DNA of 64,000 bases from Chitinolyticbacter albus (lineage in GTDB: Bacteria > Pseudomonadota > Gammaproteobacteria > Burkholderiales > Chitinibacteraceae): contig NZ_JANBVF010000009.1 in assembly GCF_024437655.1 (NCBI RefSeq), forward strand, positions 62,001 to 126,000, in the 5' to 3' direction. The notes beneath the pieces are model-generated. The model was not told the DNA's origin, did not search any database, and saw only the letters and a list, made by a program, of their open reading frames with translations. Every line of letters begins with the position of its first letter. The stretch's first letter is position 1. This document shows positions 58,933 through 64,000 of this stretch, piece by piece. Made by a program: the position numbers and the translations under genes.

Positions 58933-59904
58933 ATGCAGCCGCCGGCACGCTTGCAGCGCTATTGGCAAGGCTGGCTGGCCCGGCGCCACCCGCCTGCCAC
59001 GGGCGAGGTCCGGCTGCGGCACAATCGCATCTACGTGCTCCCCAGCGGATTCGGCCTGGGCTTTGCGCTGGTCGTCGTCATGCTGCTGATCGGTGCCATC
59101 AATTACCAGCTGAGCCTGGGCTATCTGTTCGCCTTTGCCTTGATCGGTCTGGGTCATGCGGCGTTGACCGAGGCGTTTCGCAACCTGCTCGGGATCACCC
59201 TCTCGGTCAGCCATACCGAGCCGGTATTCGCCGGTGAACTCGCCGCATTCACCATCCGGCTGACCAACGACAAGCGCCGCATCCGGCGCGGCCTGACGCT
59301 GCGGGCCGGCACCGGCAGCGCGACAGCGCTCGATTGCCTGGATGGCAACAGCGAACGCACCTTGCATCTGCCCTGCAGCACGGCCCGGCGTGGCTGGCTG
59401 GTGTTGCCACGCATCACCCTGACCACCTTTTATCCCAGCGGCTGGTGTCGGGCCTGGAGCTACGCCCACCTGGCGGCGCGTTGCCTGGTCTACCCGGCCC
59501 CCGAGGCCGATGCCCCGCCCTATCCCGGCGCGGCCAGCGGCATGGGCCATAGCGCGATCCGCCAGAGTGGCGAGGACGAATTCGCTGGCCTGCGCAGTTA
59601 TCGCCCCGGCGACACACCGGCGCGCATTGCCTGGAAGCACGCCGCGCGCAGCGACGAACTCGCGGTCAAGGCTTTCGATTCGCCGCAAGGAAGACAGACG
59701 CTGATCGAATGGGACGCCGCGGCGCCGCTCGATACCGAGGCGCGCCTGTCCCGCCTGTGCAGCTGGGTCTTGCGCGCGGACGCGGCGGGCGATCGCTATA
59801 CGCTCTCGCTACCCGGTTTCAACAGCGGTCCGGGCAGCGGGCCGGCGCACCGGGCGCATTGCTTGGCGGCGCTGGCGCTCTATGGGCGGGAGTCGCAGCC
59901 GTGA
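58933..59904 (+). CDS. DUF58-family protein
   Basis: Protein of 323 residues with two N-terminal membrane helices (PSGFGLGFALVVVMLLIGAI, SLGYLFAFALIGLGHAALT), a beta-rich periplasmic-like section and the DUF58 signature GEDEFAGLRSYRPGDTPARIAWKHAAR. It is the presumed client of the MoxR ATPase two bases upstream. The stop overlaps the next start (TGATG). Confidence 0.93.
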   Translation: MQPPARLQRYWQGWLARRHPPATGEVRLRHNRIYVLPSGFGLGFALVVVMLLIGAINYQLSLGYLFAFALIGLGHAALTEAFRNLLGITLSVSHTEPVFAGELAAFTIRLTNDKRRIRRGLTLRAGTGSATALDCLDGNSERTLHLPCSTARRGWLVLPRITLTTFYPSGWCRAWSYAHLAARCLVYPAPEADAPPYPGAASGMGHSAIRQSGEDEFAGLRSYRPGDTPARIAWKHAARSDELAVKAFDSPQGRQTLIEWDAAAPLDTEARLSRLCSWVLRADAAGDRYTLSLPGFNSGPGSGPAHRAHCLAALALYGRESQP

Positions 59905-61829
59905 TGCCATCGCTGCAACGGAACAAACTGCTGGTCCTGATCGTGGTACTGGGGCTGGCCATGGCCCCCCACTTCTGGGTCATGCCGTCCTGGCTGGCCG
60001 GCCTGATGGCACTGCCGCTGGTCTGGCGCGGTGTATTGGCGTGGAGCGGCCGCCGCATGCCGGGCCGCGCATTGCGCGTGTTGCTGGCGCTGCTGGTGAT
60101 CATGCTGGTGTTCTGGCAGTTCCGTACCCTGGTCGGGCGCGACGGCGGGGTGGCGCTCTTGATCGCGCTGGTGTCGCTCAAACTGCTGGAAACCACCCGT
60201 GCGCGCGACGTGCGCATCCTGGTGCTGCTGGGCTACTTTGTCACCGGCTCGCTGTTCCTGGTCTCGCAGGAATTCTGGATGCTGGCCTATGCCGCCGGTG
60301 TCGCGCTGCTGCTCACCGGCCAGTTGTTTGCCTGGCAGCGGCACGATACGCCGCTCGAGCCGGAAGAATACCGCCGCGCGGCTCGCTTGCTGCTCGAAGG
60401 CTTGCCGGTCGCCCTCTTGCTGTTCGTGCTGTTCCCACGGCTCTCCACGCCGCTGTGGAGCATGCCGCAGGACAAACCCGGCGCCAGCACCGGCATATCG
60501 GACACCATGACGCCCGGCAGCTTCAGCGAGCTCACGCTGGACGACAGCGTCGCCTTCCGGGTCGACTTCATCGGCCGCAATCCGTCGCGCAGCGAACTCT
60601 ACTGGCGCGGGCCGGTGTTCGAACGCTACGACGGCAAGACCTGGTTCCAGCGGGAGTTCGCCCCCGGCCCGGTGCCCACGGTGGTCGCGGAAGCCGCGCC
60701 ACTGCGTTACACCATGACGCAGGAGCCGCAGCAGCGCAGCTGGCTGTTCGCGCTCGACTTGCCGACCGTGTTACCCGCGGACGCGCGCCTCAGCAACCGG
60801 CTGCAGGCCATGGCGCGTCGGCCCATCGTCAACCGCGCGCGATTTGAGCTCGCCAGCAGCACGCAGTGGCGCGTCAGCGATGATCCCTCAGCACCGGGGG
60901 CATTGCAGCTGCCCTCCCAGGGCAACCCACGTGCACGCGCACTGGCGGCGAGCTGGAAAGCGCTGCCGCCCAAGGTTCGCGTCGCCCGCGCGCTGGAATG
61001 GCTGCGCAGCAATGGCTTCGTTTACTCGCTAGCGCCGCCCTTGCTCGACAGCCTCGACCCGGTCGATCAGTTGCTGTTTAGTACCCGCGAAGGCTTTTGT
61101 GAGCACTACGCTAGCGCGTTCGCCTTCCTGATGCGCGCCTCTGGCACGCCGGCCCGCGTGATCGGCGGCTATCTGGGCGGCGAGTACAACCCGAGCGGCA
61201 ACTACTGGATCGTGCGCCAGGCCGACGCCCACGCCTGGGTCGAGGTCTGGCTCGATGGCAAGGGCTGGCAGCGGGTCGACCCGACTTCGGTGGTCGCGCC
61301 GATGCGCATCAGTGGCGGACTGGCGCGCAGCGTGCGCGATGCCGACCGCCTGCCCCTGCTGCTACGCGAGAACGCCGCCTGGCTCGCGCGCTGGCGCCAA
61401 CAGTGGGATGGCGTGGTCCATGTCTGGAACCGTTGGGTGGTCGGCTACGATACCCAGCGGCAAATGCAGCTCTTGAATCGTCTGGGCATCGACTACCTGG
61501 GCTCGAAGTCCTACCTCTACTGGGTGGCCGGGGCCTTTGGCTTCGTGCTGCTCGTCTACGCGCTCTCGGTACAGCGCGCCAGTCGTGTGCGCCCGGCCGA
61601 CGCAGCCAGCCGGCACTGGGCACGCTTTGTTCGGCGGCTCGCCCGCCTGGGACTTTCCCCGGCGCTCGGCGAAGCCCCCTCCCGCTTTGCTGAGCGCGCC
61701 AAAACCGCGCTGCCGCAGCACGCGGAGCAGATCGACACCATCGCCCGTGCCTATATCGAGGCCCGCTACCGCGAATCGCCCGCAGCGCTGACGCAACTGA
61801 TCGCTGCCGTACAGCGCTTTCGCACCTAA
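59904..61829 (+). CDS. DUF3488/transglutaminase-like membrane protein
   Basis: Protein of 641 residues: six to seven N-terminal helices (DUF3488/TgpA-N) to about residue 175, a periplasmic transglutaminase core with the Cys-His-Asp triad in [34 protein letters not shown] and WQRVDPT, then one more helix ([20 protein letters not shown]) and a DUF4129-like tail. TgpA of Pseudomonas is the best-known relative and is needed for growth there. ATG 59904 overlaps the DUF58 stop by one base. Confidence 0.94.
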   Translation: MPSLQRNKLLVLIVVLGLAMAPHFWVMPSWLAGLMALPLVWRGVLAWSGRRMPGRALRVLLALLVIMLVFWQFRTLVGRDGGVALLIALVSLKLLETTRARDVRILVLLGYFVTGSLFLVSQEFWMLAYAAGVALLLTGQLFAWQRHDTPLEPEEYRRAARLLLEGLPVALLLFVLFPRLSTPLWSMPQDKPGASTGISDTMTPGSFSELTLDDSVAFRVDFIGRNPSRSELYWRGPVFERYDGKTWFQREFAPGPVPTVVAEAAPLRYTMTQEPQQRSWLFALDLPTVLPADARLSNRLQAMARRPIVNRARFELASSTQWRVSDDPSAPGALQLPSQGNPRARALAASWKALPPKVRVARALEWLRSNGFVYSLAPPLLDSLDPVDQLLFSTREGFCEHYASAFAFLMRASGTPARVIGGYLGGEYNPSGNYWIVRQADAHAWVEVWLDGKGWQRVDPTSVVAPMRISGGLARSVRDADRLPLLLRENAAWLARWRQQWDGVVHVWNRWVVGYDTQRQMQLLNRLGIDYLGSKSYLYWVAGAFGFVLLVYALSVQRASRVRPADAASRHWARFVRRLARLGLSPALGEAPSRFAERAKTALPQHAEQIDTIARAYIEARYRESPAALTQLIAAVQRFRT

Positions 61830-61839
61830 TCGGAGTCGT

Positions 61840-62871
61840 ATGTCGTCCTACTTCAATGCCCCGGAGCCCGTGCAAGCCGAACCGAAGCCGCGCATCGGCG
61901 TGCTGCTGGTCAACCTCGGCACGCCGCAGGCGCCGACCGCAGCCGCGATCCGCCCCTACCTCGGCCAATTCCTGTCGGACCCGCGCGTGGTCGAGATCCC
62001 GCCACTGCTCTGGCAGCCCTTGCTACGCGGCGTGATTCTCAACACCCGCCCGAAGAAATCCGCCGAGAAGTACGCGACGATCTGGACCAAGGAGGGCTCG
62101 CCGCTGCTGCACTGGACCGCAAAACAGGCCCGGCTGGTCAAGGGCTGGCTCGGCGAGCGCCACCGCGGGCAGCTGCGGGTGGAATATGCGATGCGCTACG
62201 GCCAGCCGGCGATTGCCGAGGTGCTCGACGCGATGCAGGACTGCGGCCGTATCCTCGTGGTACCGCTCTACCCGCAATATGCCGCGAGCACGACGGCCTC
62301 GGTCTGCGACGCCGTGTTCGCCCGCCTGCAGCACTATCGCGATCAACCGGCGGTGCGCACGATACGCAGTTTCCACGACGATCCCGGCTATATCGCGGCG
62401 CTGGCGCAGAAAATACGCCGACATTGGATGATCGAGGGCCGCGGTGAACATCTCTTAATGAGTTTTCATGGCGTGCCACGCTTCTCGTTCGAGCGCGGTG
62501 ACCCCTACTACCTGCAGTGCCAGCGCAGCGCCACCCTGCTCGCCGCCGAGCTCGGCCTTGCCACTGGCGCCTACACGCTGAGCTTCCAGTCCCGTTTCGG
62601 TCCCACCGAATGGCTCAAGCCCTACACCAGTGACGTGATCGCGGCCTTGTCCCGACAAGGCGTGAAGACACTGGACGTGGTCTGCCCAGGCTTCGTCGCC
62701 GATTGCCTGGAAACGCTGGAAGAAATCGCCATCGAAGGCAAGCGCGATTTCCTCGCCGCCGGCGGAACACGATTTAGCTATATCGCGGCACTCAACGATG
62801 ACGCAGGCTGGATTGCCGCCTTGGGTGCCACGATAGAGCGCGAGCTCGGTGGTTGGCTGACGATCGGCTAA
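61840..62871 (+). CDS. hemH: ferrochelatase
   Basis: Inserts Fe2+ into protoporphyrin IX, the last step of protohaem synthesis. The 343-residue protein has [51 protein letters not shown], the catalytic His in [20 protein letters not shown] and [19 protein letters not shown], then [20 protein letters not shown] with conserved Glu residues. It is probably independent of the transglutaminase gene 10 bp upstream in function though likely co-transcribed. Confidence 0.97.
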   Translation: MSSYFNAPEPVQAEPKPRIGVLLVNLGTPQAPTAAAIRPYLGQFLSDPRVVEIPPLLWQPLLRGVILNTRPKKSAEKYATIWTKEGSPLLHWTAKQARLVKGWLGERHRGQLRVEYAMRYGQPAIAEVLDAMQDCGRILVVPLYPQYAASTTASVCDAVFARLQHYRDQPAVRTIRSFHDDPGYIAALAQKIRRHWMIEGRGEHLLMSFHGVPRFSFERGDPYYLQCQRSATLLAAELGLATGAYTLSFQSRFGPTEWLKPYTSDVIAALSRQGVKTLDVVCPGFVADCLETLEEIAIEGKRDFLAAGGTRFSYIAALNDDAGWIAALGATIERELGGWLTIG

Positions 62872-63023
62872 CGGCTGAAAGCCAGCGGCAACACCGCGCC
62901 AATGCTTGATCTCTTTGGCATGGACGGCTGTCTATCCCAATCGCTGACAAAAATACTTGGGTCTGACAGAAATTGCAGTTAAACTCACCGGTAAGCTAAG
63001 ACTTACAACCGGAGGTTTAACCC

Positions 63024-63722
63024 ATGAGCACCCGGCTCTTTCTGGCCGAGGATGACCTCATCCTCGCCGACGCCCTGAAAACCAGCCTGTCGCAGGCCGA
63101 TTTCCAGGTCGATTGCGTCAATGACGGCGCGCTGGCACTGCAAATCCTGCTGCACAACGACTACGACGTCGTGGTTCTGGACGTGGGCCTGCCGAACATG
63201 GACGGCTTGACCGTGCTCAAGCACGTGCGTCAGCACAAGCCCTCCATGCCCATCTTGATCCTGACTGCACTCGATGGTCTGGACGAGCGCGTTGCCGGCC
63301 TCGATGCTGGTGCCGATGACTATCTTGCCAAGCCGTTCGAGTTTGCCGAACTGGAAGCCCGGCTGCGCGCGCTGCTGCGTCGCAGCCAGATCCTGCCGCA
63401 ATCGGTGCAGCAACTGGGCAACCTGCGCCTCGATCGCGCCGGCCAACGCGCCTGGTGCAACGACATTCCACTCGATCTGTCCGCCCGCGAGCTGACCGTG
63501 CTCGAGATCCTGATGTCCAATATCGATCGTGTGGTGACCAAGGAGCAAATCGTTTCCGAACTCGGTTCCGAAAATGCCGAAGTGGGTCTGAATGCAATCG
63601 AAGTGTACGTTCACCGCCTGCGCAAGAAGCTGGAACCTTGCGGCGTGGTGATCCGGACCATCCGCGGCCTGGGTTACCTCCTCGAGAAGCAGCAGCCCAA
63701 CGCGCAGGATGTCGCGGGGTAA
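63024..63722 (+). CDS. OmpR-family response regulator (QseB/PmrA-like)
   Basis: Protein of 232 residues: receiver domain with the acidic pair ED(10)D(11), phosphoacceptor D53 in DYDVVVLDVGLPNMDG, and LAKPFEFAEL with the conserved Lys; then a winged-helix output domain (LSARELTVLEILMSNIDRVV, AIEVYVHRLRKKLEPCGVVI, IRGLGYLL). Similar to QseB/PmrA/TctD regulators. GGAGG precedes the ATG. The sensor kinase gene overlaps its end by 14 bp. Confidence 0.94.
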   Translation: MSTRLFLAEDDLILADALKTSLSQADFQVDCVNDGALALQILLHNDYDVVVLDVGLPNMDGLTVLKHVRQHKPSMPILILTALDGLDERVAGLDAGADDYLAKPFEFAELEARLRALLRRSQILPQSVQQLGNLRLDRAGQRAWCNDIPLDLSARELTVLEILMSNIDRVVTKEQIVSELGSENAEVGLNAIEVYVHRLRKKLEPCGVVIRTIRGLGYLLEKQQPNAQDVAG

Positions 63723-64000
63723 GTTCTCTCTTCGCCAGCAGCTCTTAACCTGGCTGCTGATCCCGCAAGTCATCCTCTGGGTGACCGGCGCCGTTCTCAG
63801 CTACGGCGTCGCCACCCACTACGCGGATCGCGTCGCCAATGAAAGTCTGGCGCAGACCGGGCGGGCGATCGCCCGCCAGATCCGCGATGCGGGTGGGCAC
63901 CTGGAGTTGTCCTCCCCGGTCGTCGAAACCCTGGGCGCGGAACGCATCAGCGAAATCAAGCTGTTCTATGCCGTTTCCACCGTGCCCGGGGAACTGATCG
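63709..64000 (+). CDS. sensor histidine kinase, 3' part outside window
   Basis: Only the first 97 codons are present: MSRGKFSLRQQLLTWLLIPQ, a first membrane helix (VILWVTGAVLSYGVATHYA) and the beginning of a periplasmic domain (DRVANESLAQTGRAIARQIR), the pattern of the two-component sensor-kinase N-terminal domain of QseC/TctE-like kinases. It overlaps the response-regulator gene in a different frame, so the pair is co-translated. Kinase motifs lie beyond the edge. Confidence 0.88.
   Translation, partial: MSRGKFSLRQQLLTWLLIPQVILWVTGAVLSYGVATHYADRVANESLAQTGRAIARQIRDAGGHLELSSPVVETLGAERISEIKLFYAVSTVPGELI

Overview
The window is a contiguous piece of a GC-rich (roughly 60-65 % G+C by eye) betaproteobacterial chromosome. 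I infer the Neisseriales, perhaps a chitin-degrading Chitinibacteraceae-like genus. The grounds are an EF-P with Arg32 next to its rhamnosyltransferase EarP, an exosortase-B type exopolysaccharide (EPS) locus, a secreted glucanase with a chitin-binding module, and a group I intron in tRNA-Ile(CAU) like that of Azoarcus. The genus cannot be fixed from the sequence alone.

Layout. Positions 1-2262: end of dapE, a small exported protein and a VOC-family protein. 2312-7354: two divergent secreted carbohydrate-active enzymes, a GH16 glucanase and a heparinase II/III-type lipoprotein lyase, separated by a 960-bp non-coding region with operator-like palindromes. 7356-7989: a decayed IS481-type insertion sequence. 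8058-9818: earP-efp. 9900-11199: a small exported protein and an FxDxF-type PEP-CTERM protein.

11553-33090 is one co-directional block of 19 minus-strand genes, the EPS locus. In transcription order: epsL, epsB (priming transferase), epsD, epsE (export), epsF (Wzz-like), epsG (BY-kinase-like with a ruined P-loop), xrtB/epsH (exosortase), epsI, a polymerase/ligase-like membrane protein, a Wzx flippase, a polysaccharide pyruvyl transferase, GT2, a hexapeptide acyltransferase, a CapK-like adenylate-forming enzyme, GT4, a second heparinase-like lyase, a WecG/TagA-type transferase, wecB and wecC. Together these should prime, assemble, decorate (pyruvate, acyl), flip, polymerise, export and trim a polymer that contains ManNAc(A). 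The exosortase would process the PEP-CTERM protein encoded just past the 3' end of the block. The block starts from an AT-rich 570-bp region holding operator-like repeats and a weak sigma-54-like site.

33662-33984 is a tRNA-Ile(CAU) gene split by a 245-nt group I intron directly after the anticodon. 34084-39466 is the macromolecular synthesis operon rpsU-yqeY-GNAT-dnaG-rpoD. A 265-bp MITE-like element lies exactly between the GNAT stop and the dnaG start, so dnaG's ribosome-binding site is element-derived. 39618-50000 holds housekeeping genes: tsaD, an acuI-like reductase, a thioesterase, trmJ, clsB with its endonuclease/phosphatase-family partner, htpX, a CorC/HlyC protein and sdaA. 50263-51735 is a Pit phosphate transporter. 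51856-55910 is a tight six-gene operon: GbsR/MarR regulator, membrane SRPBCC protein, two tandem DCC-type thiol oxidoreductase-like proteins (the first missing a catalytic Cys), an SDR-DoxX fusion and a DUF2269-like membrane protein. 55949-62871 carries a histone-deacetylase-like hydrolase, a beta-barrel protein, the MoxR/DUF58/transglutaminase triad and hemH. The window ends in an OmpR-type two-component system whose sensor kinase is cut by the window edge.

The most unusual items are the intron-split tRNA, the MITE that supplies the dnaG translation start region, the P-loop-less EpsG, the paired lyases associated with the EPS locus, and the GbsR/SRPBCC/DCC/SDR-DoxX operon. All functional statements rest on visible motifs and recalled family knowledge; no database search was run.
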